Assembly: GCF_008015755.1 (NCBI RefSeq)
Contig: NZ_SSGF01000022.1
Span: 1-64,000, forward strand
DNA length: 64,000 bases
Reading direction: 5' to 3'
From: Methylophilus sp.
Lineage (GTDB): Bacteria > Pseudomonadota > Gammaproteobacteria > Burkholderiales > Methylophilaceae
Shown here: piece by piece, positions 7,556 through 15,521 of the stretch
How positions within the stretch are numbered: the stretch's first letter is position 1
How the letters are laid out: every line of letters begins with the position of its first letter
The notes under the pieces: model-generated
Databases searched by the model: none
What the model saw: the letters and a program-made list of their open reading frames with translations, nothing else
Told to the model about the DNA's origin: nothing
Position numbers and translations under genes: made by a program

Positions 7556-8026
7556 TTATGAGTGGGAAGACTGAATACTGGCATAGACCTCGGCGGCATG
7601 CCCATCCACTTTGACACCACGCCATTCGCGCACGATGATGCCTTGTGGGTTGACCAGGAATGTACTGCGTTCAATGCCACGTACCTGTTTTCCGTACATG
7701 TTTTTCATTTTAATGACGTTGAATGCCTGACAGGCGACTTCTTCGGTGTCAGCAATCAACTCAAACGGAAACGTGTACTTGGCTTTGAAATTTTCGTGTG
7801 ATTTCAGGCTGTCGCGTGAAATGCCAAAGATCACCGCATTGGCCGCCACAAACTGATCATGCAGGTCACGAAACTGCATGCCTTGCGTTGTACAGCCAGG
7901 GGTCGCGTCTTTGGGGTAAAAATAGACAACAAGAAACTTACCTAAATAGTCTTTGCTATTAAATTGCAGGCCGGAGGTGGCCGGTAAGGAGAGTTCTGGA
8001 ACAGGTGAATTCAACATAGTAGTCAT
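7556..8026 (-). CDS. bcp: Peroxiredoxin of the BCP/PrxQ family
   Basis: A 156-residue thiol peroxidase that reduces hydrogen and organic peroxides in the cytoplasm. The peroxidatic Cys45 sits in DATPGCT. The resolving Cys found five residues later in E. coli Bcp is replaced by Met50; another Cys is at position 99. The enzyme may therefore work as a 1-Cys type or use a different resolving thiol. I chose the ATG at 8026; an in-frame extension to 8083 lacks family similarity. It is the first gene of a probable bcp-phoH2-lplT operon. Confidence 0.92.
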   Translation of the reverse strand: MTTMLNSPVPELSLPATSGLQFNSKDYLGKFLVVYFYPKDATPGCTTQGMQFRDLHDQFVAANAVIFGISRDSLKSHENFKAKYTFPFELIADTEEVACQAFNVIKMKNMYGKQVRGIERSTFLVNPQGIIVREWRGVKVDGHAAEVYASIQSSHS

Positions 8027-8114
8027 GACAATCACTTCATCACATTGTTTATAAAAATACAAAATTAAGCAAGCACAAAACACACATTTTCATTTTAGCC
8101 GTCGCGCTTGTCAT

Positions 8115-9587
8115 TTACTGCGGCAAGGTGATGGTAATACGGGTGCCTTGGCCTGGCTCGCTGTCAAATGCCATGGCGCCGCCCAGCTCTTCACAGACCT
8201 TGAACGCAAACGGAATGCCGAGGCCGGTGCCGAAACGTTTAGTGGTCGGGCCTGGTGTCAAGGCATGCGGCTCTGGCTTGAAGGGCATGCCTGGTCCCTG
8301 GTCGCTAATGGTAATCGTCAGCAGATGGTTCACCAACGCGCACATTAACTGGATTTCAGTCCCTTTGGGTGACGCTTCTGAAGCATTTAGAAGCAGGTTG
8401 TACAGCATTTGTTCCAGCAAATGTTCATCTGTGAGCACCAGCCGTTTGATAGTAGCGCTGTTTTCAATTACCTTGATCTGTTTTTCATTCAGCTTGGGCT
8501 GCAAGGTGCTGATGGCGCCCTGCACGATAGAAGACAGCAATAGCTGATTGAGCATGGGTTTGATCGGGTGCAGGTAAGACAGCAGGCTGCCTGTCCAACG
8601 TTCGAGCCGGTCTACGGTGTGGATAATGCCCTGAATCGATTCCAGCGTGTCTTTGTCGAGCAGTGGGTCATCAATCACCTGTGCCGTCGCACGGATGCTG
8701 GCCAGCGGGTTGCGGATATTATGTGCCAGCATGGGCACCAGCAGTCCAAGTGCGGCCTGTTTTTCGCTTTTAACCAGCGCGTCACGGCTCGCCGCCAGGT
8801 CTTCCGCCATTTTGTTGATTTCCCTCGACAGCACGGCCAGCTCTTCTGCGCCTGCTTCGGGAACTTGATGAGTCAAGTTGCCAGCACTGATGGCGTTAGT
8901 AGCCTGCATGATGTCGTTAATAGGCCTGACAATAGAGTTTTTCAGAATGCGCCGTGAATACACAATCAGGATGCATGCCAGAATCAGTGGCAATGACAGC
9001 ACCGCGATTGAGTTGCTTCTGGCGTCATCCAGCCGATGTTTAATTTCGCCTTGCTTCACAAAAAGCAGGTTTTCGGCACGCTTGGAAACCTCTTCGTAGT
9101 GTCTGAAAATGCCGGTTTCAATATCCTGATAAATAGACTTTTGTGCTTTACGATCCGGATTATGCTGGTAGCGGTAAAACAAGGCGGGCGCTTCGTTCAC
9201 CAGATTGCGGTATTTTAGTTCAATCTCCATCAAGGCATCGCGTTCTTCCTGGTCGATGGCGATGCTTTGTAAGCGCTCCAGATGGTCGAGAATGGAAGTG
9301 GTGTATTGGTTGTACTCCTGTAATGCATTTTCTTCCTGCAAAAAAAACGCATCAAACAGCTCTTTGGTCTGGCGATAGAGATCCCCGCGCACCAAGTAGA
9401 TTTCCTGAATCACAAAGTTAATACGTTGTGATTGCTTGGAGGCTTTGTCCCACAAGTAAATACCATAGCCACCGCTGGCCACGGCCAACACGATAAGAGC
9501 AATAAAATACAGGTCATGAAACAGCAGCAGGTGCCGTAGCGGTTTGTCTCTGATTGAGGAGTCTAAGGATGAGCGCTTGAAAAACAT
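8115..9587 (-). CDS. Membrane sensor histidine kinase without an adjacent response regulator
   Basis: A 490-residue protein. One membrane segment (about residues 25-46), a periplasmic helical domain (about 47-192) and a second segment (about 193-211) are followed by a HAMP domain, a dimerisation domain with phosphoacceptor His289 in LAHNIRNPL, and a C-terminal ATPase domain with N-box and GLGIPFA G-box. The periplasmic part looks like a four-helix sensor but names no ligand. No receiver-domain gene is nearby. The start lies 6 bases after the tonB stop, so tonB and the kinase are almost certainly one operon. The signal and partner are unknown. Confidence 0.88.
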   Translation of the reverse strand: MFFKRSSLDSSIRDKPLRHLLLFHDLYFIALIVLAVASGGYGIYLWDKASKQSQRINFVIQEIYLVRGDLYRQTKELFDAFFLQEENALQEYNQYTTSILDHLERLQSIAIDQEERDALMEIELKYRNLVNEAPALFYRYQHNPDRKAQKSIYQDIETGIFRHYEEVSKRAENLLFVKQGEIKHRLDDARSNSIAVLSLPLILACILIVYSRRILKNSIVRPINDIMQATNAISAGNLTHQVPEAGAEELAVLSREINKMAEDLAASRDALVKSEKQAALGLLVPMLAHNIRNPLASIRATAQVIDDPLLDKDTLESIQGIIHTVDRLERWTGSLLSYLHPIKPMLNQLLLSSIVQGAISTLQPKLNEKQIKVIENSATIKRLVLTDEHLLEQMLYNLLLNASEASPKGTEIQLMCALVNHLLTITISDQGPGMPFKPEPHALTPGPTTKRFGTGLGIPFAFKVCEELGGAMAFDSEPGQGTRITITLPQ

Positions 9588-9593
9588 GGTTGC

Positions 9594-10376
9594 TTAACTG
9601 GCCAGCTTAAAGCTAACCGGCACATTGGTCGACTTCAACCTGCCGCGCAAGATGTCGTTAAACAGGGATTTAAACTGCGACTTTTTGATGGTGGCAATTG
9701 CGGCTTCATCCAGTGCCTTATTGCCGCTGGACTCCACCACTTCAATGCTGGTGACATTGCCATGGTCATCAAAAGTAATGTGCAGATTAGTCACGCCTTC
9801 GATGCCACGGTCTAGCGCAATTCTAGGATAGCGCAGGTTTTTCTGGATTTCACGCTGTGCCGCTTCTTTAAAAGCATTGCGCGCCGCTTCTAAATCGCCT
9901 TCACTCGGCCCGGTGGCTTTCACCGGCTCAGGTGGCGGTGCCGGGGGCGCAGGTGGCGGCACCACCACTTCTGGCTTCGCTTCACTGACGCTTGGTTTGG
10001 CTGCGATCACTGCCGGCGCAGGCGATTCAACCACCGGGTGTGCAGTGTCTGAGGGTGGTTCCGGGGTGATGGAAGGCTTTTGTGGCGTGACTGGCTTTTG
10101 CTCAACGGGTTTGGCTGCTTGCTTTACCGGTGGTGGCTTAACAGGCTCCGGTTTAGGGGGTGTTGGCGTAGGCTCCGCTGGCGCCACGGGCACTGCAGGC
10201 GCGGGCGGTTGTTCTTTTACCAGCTCAATGCGGATTTCCTGTTTTTTGGGCGGTGGCAGGTCATAGTCTGGCTTGGGCATGGTAAACATGATCGCGGCAT
10301 GGATGAGCAGTGAAGCGATCAAGCACCACTCTAATACATGATTGAACTGTTTTGATTCTTTTAACACGGCTTGCAC
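9594..10376 (-). CDS. tonB: TonB-family energy transducer
   Basis: A protein of about 260 residues with one N-terminal membrane anchor (WCLIASLLIHAAIMF), a long Pro/Lys/Glu-rich periplasm-spanning region and a C-terminal TonB domain (YPRIALDRGIEGVTNLHITF). With ExbB/ExbD it energises outer-membrane receptors; no exbBD genes are in the window. Its receptor is unknown; siderophores, vitamin B12 or lanthanide chelates are all possible in a XoxF organism. The GTG at 10376 has AAGGG seven bases upstream, so I prefer it to the GTG at 10403, which has no ribosome site. It is followed directly by the sensor kinase gene. Confidence 0.85.
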   Translation of the reverse strand: MQAVLKESKQFNHVLEWCLIASLLIHAAIMFTMPKPDYDLPPPKKQEIRIELVKEQPPAPAVPVAPAEPTPTPPKPEPVKPPPVKQAAKPVEQKPVTPQKPSITPEPPSDTAHPVVESPAPAVIAAKPSVSEAKPEVVVPPPAPPAPPPEPVKATGPSEGDLEAARNAFKEAAQREIQKNLRYPRIALDRGIEGVTNLHITFDDHGNVTSIEVVESSGNKALDEAAIATIKKSQFKSLFNDILRGRLKSTNVPVSFKLAS

Positions 10377-10465
10377 GCCAACACCCTTATGATTAACCCC
10401 CACTGCGAGCCGACACTATAAGCTATTTTTTATGATTCATGCCAGCTTGCGCGCGTTGGGGGAGG

Positions 10466-11731
10466 TTAGCAAATGCCGTGAAAAGGTTGCACTTCAACCA
10501 TGCTGCCTGCTGCCAGTGCAGTCGTGGATTCATCTAGCACAATAAAGCAATTGGCCTGGCTCATGCTGCTCAAAATGCCGGAGCCTTGTTCGCCTGTGGT
10601 TTTGACTTTCCAGTGTTCGCCGTCTTTGAATAATATGCCGCGCTGAAACTCGGTACGTCCGGCGGCTTTTTTAATCGCGCTCACACACTCGACCCGAAAT
10701 GCAGGCTGGGTCAATGCGCTGACACCCATCAGACTTTTAAGCGCGGCTTGTACAAACTGGTAAAAGGTCACCATGGTAGACACCGGGTTGCCGGGTAAGC
10801 CAAAATAATGTGACTGGCCAATTTTGCCATAGGCCAGCGGACGACCCGGTTTCATATTGATTTTCCAGAATAAGACCTGGCCATGTTTTGCCAGCAGTTG
10901 CTTCATAAAGTCAGCTTCACCCACTGAAACACCGCCACTGGTGATCACGACATCATGCGCTGCGGCTGCATCTAGTAATGTTTTTTCGAGGGCGGCAGGA
11001 TTATCAGCGACATTGCCGAGGTCATGCACGTCTGTGCCCAGCGCCTGCAACATGCCCCATAAGCTATAACGATTGCTGTCGTAAATCTGGCCCGTTTGCA
11101 AGGGCTGACCGACGCTGACCAACTCATCGCCGGTACTGAAGAAAGCTACTTTCAGGCGGCGATAAACCTGAATCTCGGCAATGCCGAGGGAGGCCAGCAA
11201 GCCCATGTCGGCGGCTTGTATTTGATGCCCACGCAACAGCACAGACTGGCCCAGCGCAATATCTTCTCCGGTCAGGCGGATGTTGGCGCCAACGGCTGGC
11301 GTTTTGAGCAGCGTGACCTTCCCATTTTCAGTTGCGGTATGTTCCTGCATCACAACGGTATCCACACCGGGCGGAATCACTGCGCCGGTCATGATTTTGA
11401 CACAAGCGCCTGTAGGCAACTCACCGCTAAAGGGATTGCCCGCAAATGCAGTGCCGACGATTTTCAGTGGCTGCGTGGCTTCTGCATGTCTAAAAGCAAA
11501 GCCGTCCATGGCCGAGTTGTTGTGCCCGGGCACATTCATGCCGGAAGTCACGGCCACTGCCAGTGTGCGCCCCAGCGCCTGCTTGATACCGATGGTTTCG
11601 GTGTCTTGTACGGGCGATAAAAATTGCTGGATATACTGACGCGCTTGCGTCACCGACATCGCGTTAGGGTCGTAATCGTCTGCGCAGGAAGGGTTGCTGG
11701 CCAGTTGCTGCAAAAGGGGTTGGTTATTCAT
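10466..11731 (-). CDS. moeA: Molybdopterin molybdotransferase MoeA
   Basis: A 421-residue enzyme that inserts molybdate into adenylylated molybdopterin to make the molybdenum cofactor. Family marks include PGHNNSAMDGFA near residue 70, the TGDELV motif, the MoCF-binding ITSGGVSVGE region and LPGNPVST near residue 315. It is third in the moaA-mobA-moeA series, 5 bases after mobA. The likely consumer is the formate dehydrogenase encoded divergently, which needs bis-MGD. Confidence 0.95.
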   Translation of the reverse strand: MNNQPLLQQLASNPSCADDYDPNAMSVTQARQYIQQFLSPVQDTETIGIKQALGRTLAVAVTSGMNVPGHNNSAMDGFAFRHAEATQPLKIVGTAFAGNPFSGELPTGACVKIMTGAVIPPGVDTVVMQEHTATENGKVTLLKTPAVGANIRLTGEDIALGQSVLLRGHQIQAADMGLLASLGIAEIQVYRRLKVAFFSTGDELVSVGQPLQTGQIYDSNRYSLWGMLQALGTDVHDLGNVADNPAALEKTLLDAAAAHDVVITSGGVSVGEADFMKQLLAKHGQVLFWKINMKPGRPLAYGKIGQSHYFGLPGNPVSTMVTFYQFVQAALKSLMGVSALTQPAFRVECVSAIKKAAGRTEFQRGILFKDGEHWKVKTTGEQGSGILSSMSQANCFIVLDESTTALAAGSMVEVQPFHGIC

Positions 11732-11736
11732 GACGG

Positions 11737-12324
11737 CTAAGAGGGGGATTGGTTGATGTTAGTAAACGCTTGCTCATCTTCGAAGCTCACAAATACGTGG
11801 GGATGTTGGGCTTGCCAAGCACTGACTTTGCGCTGGCCTTGTGCCAGAAATGCATCAAGGTCTGCGCTTAATTGTCGTGGCATCAGGCAAAACACTGGGT
11901 GCGTACCACTGGCACTGCGCGCAATGGCCAGCATGGTGGGCGTGTTGTGAATAGCGGATGCCTGTTCTATCGCGCGGCGTAAGCGGCTGACCAAATCCAG
12001 AGGTAATAACGGCGAGTCACAAGGGACGCTGAGCACCCAGTCGGTGGTGGCATGGTGCATGCCTGCCAGCATGCCTGCGAGTGGGCCATCAAACTGATCG
12101 TTCGCATCGGTGACCACGGGGAGACCGTATTCTTGGTATTGATCGAGGTTGCGGTTGGCGTTAATGATGACCTGGTCTACTTGTGGCTGTATGCGTTCCA
12201 GCACGTGCGCGACCATGGGTTTATGCGGCTGGTCGGGTTTATGCTGATAGTCGACCAGGCCTTTATCCACGCCACCCATACGCATGCCGCGACCACCGGC
12301 CAGAATCACTGCGGTAATCTGCAT
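11737..12324 (-). CDS. mobA: Molybdenum cofactor guanylyltransferase MobA
   Basis: A 195-residue nucleotidyltransferase that joins GMP to molybdopterin to give the guanine dinucleotide cofactor used by DMSO-reductase-family enzymes such as formate dehydrogenase. It begins with the nucleotide-binding ITAVILAGGRGMRMGG and has DKGL and the SVPCDSPLLP loop with the metal-binding Asp. Its ATG shares one base with the moaA stop (TAATG), which implies translational coupling. Confidence 0.94.
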   Translation of the reverse strand: MQITAVILAGGRGMRMGGVDKGLVDYQHKPDQPHKPMVAHVLERIQPQVDQVIINANRNLDQYQEYGLPVVTDANDQFDGPLAGMLAGMHHATTDWVLSVPCDSPLLPLDLVSRLRRAIEQASAIHNTPTMLAIARSASGTHPVFCLMPRQLSADLDAFLAQGQRKVSAWQAQHPHVFVSFEDEQAFTNINQSPS

Positions 12325-13334
12325 TAACCACCTGTATGCGACATAAAGCGGATCACCGCAGGCGTGGCCCGCTGCAAATCAAAATCATGGCCTTCAGGCT
12401 TGATGCGCATGCCATGCAAAATGCCCTCAATCAGCGGTTGATCATCGTCAGGGTGATTACGTAGCAGCGGCAGTAAATTTACTTGGTGATCTTGCCCCAG
12501 GCACAAAAACAGCTCGCCCTGGCAGGTAATGCGCACACGGTTACAACTCTCACAAAAGTTGTGACTATGCGGCGAAATAAAGCCAATTTTGGTTGGCTGG
12601 CCATTGACCTGCCAATAGCGTGCTGGCCCGCCTGTTTTGTGGGTGCTGGGTGTGAGTGAGAACTTACTTTTTAGCAGAGCGAGCGTGTCAGTATTGCTGA
12701 CGCAGCTTTGTTCGCGGTCATGCGCCACGGCGCCGAGCGGCATCTCTTCAATAAAGCTGATATCCACCTGTTTTTCAATCGCAAAGTTGACCAATGCTTC
12801 GGCCTCATCGTCGTTGATGCCACGCATCAGCACGCTGTTGATTTTAATGTTGTCAAAACCAGCAGACCTGGCTGCGTCTAGCCCGGTCAGCACTTTGGAT
12901 AATTCACCCACGCGGGTAATGGTTTTAAAGCGTTCTGCTTGCAGGCTGTCGATAGAGATATTGATGCGTTTGACGCCAGCGGCTTTGAGTGCCACAGCAT
13001 ACTTATCCAATTGGCTGCCATTGGTGGTGAGTACGCATTCATCCAGCCCGGGCAAATGGCCAATCTCTTCAAACAGCCATAAGGCATTCTTGCGTACCAA
13101 AGGCTCGCCCCCCGTAATGCGAACTTTACGCACACCCATACGGACAAACAGTTTAACCAGGCGTGCGCATTCTTCGAGTGATAACACGGCATCGCGCGGC
13201 AGAAAAGTCATGTCTTCTGCCATGCAGTACTGGCAACGGAAATCACAACGGTCAGTGATCGACAGGCGGATATAGTCCACCCGCCGACCAAACTGGTCGA
13301 TCAATTGTGAAGGAATGTTGGCAATGGTTTGCAT
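12324..13334 (-). CDS. moaA: GTP 3',8-cyclase MoaA
   Basis: A 336-residue radical SAM enzyme that with MoaC converts GTP to cyclic pyranopterin in the first step of molybdenum cofactor synthesis. The N-terminal CX3CX2C cluster is CDFRCQYC near residue 30. The C-terminal [4Fe-4S] ligands lie in FCESCNRVRITC near residue 258. The protein ends with GG, as the family requires. It is the first gene of moaA-mobA-moeA and is transcribed away from the fds operon. moaC, moaD and moaE are not in the window. Confidence 0.95.
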   Translation of the reverse strand: MQTIANIPSQLIDQFGRRVDYIRLSITDRCDFRCQYCMAEDMTFLPRDAVLSLEECARLVKLFVRMGVRKVRITGGEPLVRKNALWLFEEIGHLPGLDECVLTTNGSQLDKYAVALKAAGVKRINISIDSLQAERFKTITRVGELSKVLTGLDAARSAGFDNIKINSVLMRGINDDEAEALVNFAIEKQVDISFIEEMPLGAVAHDREQSCVSNTDTLALLKSKFSLTPSTHKTGGPARYWQVNGQPTKIGFISPHSHNFCESCNRVRITCQGELFLCLGQDHQVNLLPLLRNHPDDDQPLIEGILHGMRIKPEGHDFDLQRATPAVIRFMSHTGG

Positions 13335-13362
13335 GACGGTATCAAGGTCTAAAGTAATTCGT

Positions 13363-13390
13363 ATTTTATGCCCTTTTTAGGCTTTCACAA
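13363..13390 (-). promoter_or_regulatory. Candidate sigma70 promoter of moaA
   Basis: On the minus strand a TTGTGA -35 box (13385-13390) is separated by 16 bases from a TAAAAT -10 box (13363-13368). A start near 13356 would give a leader of about 20 bases before the moaA ATG. Confidence 0.55.
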
Positions 13391-13426
13391 GGCATAAATA
13401 GAGGATATGATTCGAGGGTGATGGAA

Positions 13427-13445
13427 TGTAACTAAATTGTAACTA
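13427..13445. promoter_or_regulatory. Direct repeat TGTAACTA between moaA and fdsG
   Basis: TGTAACTA occurs at 13427-13434 and again at 13438-13445, an 11-base offset (one helical turn). The second copy overlaps the palindrome AACTAGTT at 13441-13448. It sits 18 bases before the fdsG start, in the shared control region of the molybdenum cofactor and formate dehydrogenase genes, so it may be an activator or repressor site. No binding protein is known. Confidence 0.4.
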
Positions 13446-13463
13446 GTTAAATGTGAGGTCGGT

Positions 13464-13943
13464 TTGGATAACACATTAAGCCATAAGCAACACGCGAAAA
13501 TTCAGGCGCATATTCAAGCACACCAGCATGTGCCAGGTGGGCTCATGCCTTTGTTGCACGCGATTCAGGACGATATCGGCTACGTGCCAGAAGCCGTTTA
13601 TCCAGAGATCGCCAAAGCGCTGGCCCTGTCGGTGGCCGAGGTGCATGGTGTCGTCTCTTTTTACCATCATTTTCGTACGCATCCTATTGGCAAGCATGTG
13701 CTGCAAATCTGTCGCGCGGAGTCTTGTCAATCCATGGGGTCTGACAAACTGGAGGCTGCGCTTAAAGCCAATCTGGGGGTTGATTACCACCAGACTACCG
13801 CTGACGGCAATGTGACCTTGTTACCGGTGTATTGTCTGGGTAACTGTGGTTGCTCGCCAGCCGTTATGCTTGACGATGAAGTCTACGGACGCATGAGCGC
13901 CGAAAAAGTCGCTGATTTAATTGCCGAGGTGTGCCATGGTTAA
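13464..13943 (+). CDS. fdsG: NAD-dependent formate dehydrogenase, gamma subunit FdsG
   Basis: A 159-residue subunit with a thioredoxin-like [2Fe-2S] domain homologous to NuoE. The cluster ligands are visible as CRAESCQ and CLGNCGC. In the soluble FdsABG diaphorase module it carries electrons between FdsA and the FMN in FdsB. The start is a TTG at 13464 with GAGG five bases upstream; no in-frame ATG precedes the conserved region. It overlaps fdsB by 8 bases. Confidence 0.93.
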   Translation: MDNTLSHKQHAKIQAHIQAHQHVPGGLMPLLHAIQDDIGYVPEAVYPEIAKALALSVAEVHGVVSFYHHFRTHPIGKHVLQICRAESCQSMGSDKLEAALKANLGVDYHQTTADGNVTLLPVYCLGNCGCSPAVMLDDEVYGRMSAEKVADLIAEVCHG

Positions 13944-15501
13944 AATCTATGTGCCGATTGACTCGACAGCGCTGTCATTAGGGGCTGAAAGCACGGCGAA
14001 AAAAATCATGCAAGAGGCGCAGGCGCGCGGTATCGAAATCACGCTGGTGCGCAACGGTTCACGCGGCTTGTTCTGGCTCGAGCCGCTGGTGGAAGTTGAA
14101 ACGGCGCAAGGCCGTGTCGCTTTTGGCCCGGTGCAGCCCTCAGATGTCGCTGGCATGTTTGATGCAGACTTCACTCAAGCGCAGGCTGACAAAGCTAAAG
14201 CGCATCCTTTGTATTTAGGCCTGACCGATGAACTGTCCTGGCTGAAAAAACAGCAACGTTTAACCTTTGCCCGCGTTGGCATTACTGATCCATTGTCGCT
14301 AGACGACTATCTGGCGCATGACGGTTACCAAGGTCTCAAGAATGCCCTGGCCATGTCCGGCACCGATATTGTCAAGGCGGTGACCGACTCTGGGTTGCGT
14401 GGTCGTGGTGGCGCCGCTTTCCCGACCGGTATCAAGTGGAATACCGTACTTAATGCCCCGGCTGAACAGAAGTATGTGGTGTGTAACGCTGATGAAGGTG
14501 ATTCTGGTACCTATTCTGACCGCATGATCATGGAAGATGATCCTTTTGTGTTGATTGAAGGCATGACGATTGCGGGGATTGCCGTGGGCGCGACACAAGG
14601 CTATATTTATTTGCGCAGCGAATATCCGCATGCGCTCAAAACCTTGAATGAGGCGATCCGCAAAGCCAATCTGGCAGGTTATCTGGGCGACAATATCCAG
14701 GGCTCTGGCCATACATTCCATCTCGAAGTGCGCCGCGCTGCCGGGGCTTACGTGTGTGGTGAAGAAACCTCTTTGCTGGAAAGCCTGGAAGGCAAGCGCG
14801 GCCTGGTACGCTTTAAACCGCCGTTGCCTGCGATTGAAGGCTTGTTTGGCAAGCCGACCATTGTTAATAACGTGATTTCACTAGCGACCGTGCCGATTAT
14901 CCTGGACAAGGGCGCGCAATATTATGCTGATTACGGCATGGGCCGTTCGCGCGGTACGTTGCCTATCCAGTTGGCAGGCAATTTAAAACAGACCGGCTTG
15001 GTCGAGTTGGCTTTTGGGGCGACCTTGCGCGAGCTGCTGTATGAATATGGCGGTGGTTCTGCATCAGGGCGGCCGATTCGTGCCGTACAAGTCGGCGGCC
15101 CATTGGGGGCTTACCTGCCGGAGAGTCAGTTTGATACACCGCTGGATTATGAAGAATTTAGCAAAATTTGGGCGGTGTTGGGCCATGGCGGCATTGTGGC
15201 GTTTGATGACAGTGTCGATATGGCCAAAATGGCACGCTACGCCTTTGAATTTTGTGCCGTTGAAAGTTGCGGCAAATGTACGCCTTGCCGCATAGGCTCG
15301 ACGCGCGGCGTTGAGGTGATGGACAAGATTGTGGCAGGCCAGAACCGTGCCAAGCAGGTGCATTTGCTGCGTGATTTGTCTGACACGATGCTCAACGGGT
15401 CTTTGTGCGCGCTGGGCGGCATGACACCTTACCCGGTGCTGAGCGCCTTGAATCATTTCCCTGAAGATTTTGGTCTGAGTAATAAAGAAGCTGCTGCCTG
15501 A
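13936..15501 (+). CDS. fdsB: NAD-dependent formate dehydrogenase, beta subunit FdsB
   Basis: A 521-residue NuoF-like subunit that holds FMN, a [4Fe-4S] cluster and the NAD site where NADH is made. An N-terminal thioredoxin-like region (about residues 1-90) precedes the NuoF core. [10 protein letters not shown] near residue 155 binds [17 protein letters not shown] near residue 270 belongs to the nucleotide site, and [10 protein letters not shown] plus a later Cys in NGSLCALGG bind the cluster. The ATG at 13936 overlaps the end of fdsG. A start at 13921 is rejected because it lies within fdsG without a ribosome site. Confidence 0.95.
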   Translation: MVKIYVPIDSTALSLGAESTAKKIMQEAQARGIEITLVRNGSRGLFWLEPLVEVETAQGRVAFGPVQPSDVAGMFDADFTQAQADKAKAHPLYLGLTDELSWLKKQQRLTFARVGITDPLSLDDYLAHDGYQGLKNALAMSGTDIVKAVTDSGLRGRGGAAFPTGIKWNTVLNAPAEQKYVVCNADEGDSGTYSDRMIMEDDPFVLIEGMTIAGIAVGATQGYIYLRSEYPHALKTLNEAIRKANLAGYLGDNIQGSGHTFHLEVRRAAGAYVCGEETSLLESLEGKRGLVRFKPPLPAIEGLFGKPTIVNNVISLATVPIILDKGAQYYADYGMGRSRGTLPIQLAGNLKQTGLVELAFGATLRELLYEYGGGSASGRPIRAVQVGGPLGAYLPESQFDTPLDYEEFSKIWAVLGHGGIVAFDDSVDMAKMARYAFEFCAVESCGKCTPCRIGSTRGVEVMDKIVAGQNRAKQVHLLRDLSDTMLNGSLCALGGMTPYPVLSALNHFPEDFGLSNKEAAA

Positions 15502-15521
15502 AGGTAGCAAAGGATGACGTT

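Noticed and set aside
9877-10266. Gly-rich 129-codon plus-strand frame
   Set aside because: It is the reverse complement of the Pro-rich part of tonB; runs of Pro codons read as Gly on the other strand. No ribosome site.
12637-13275. 212-codon plus-strand frame
   Set aside because: It lies wholly antisense to moaA, whose iron-sulfur motifs are intact, and shows no family features.
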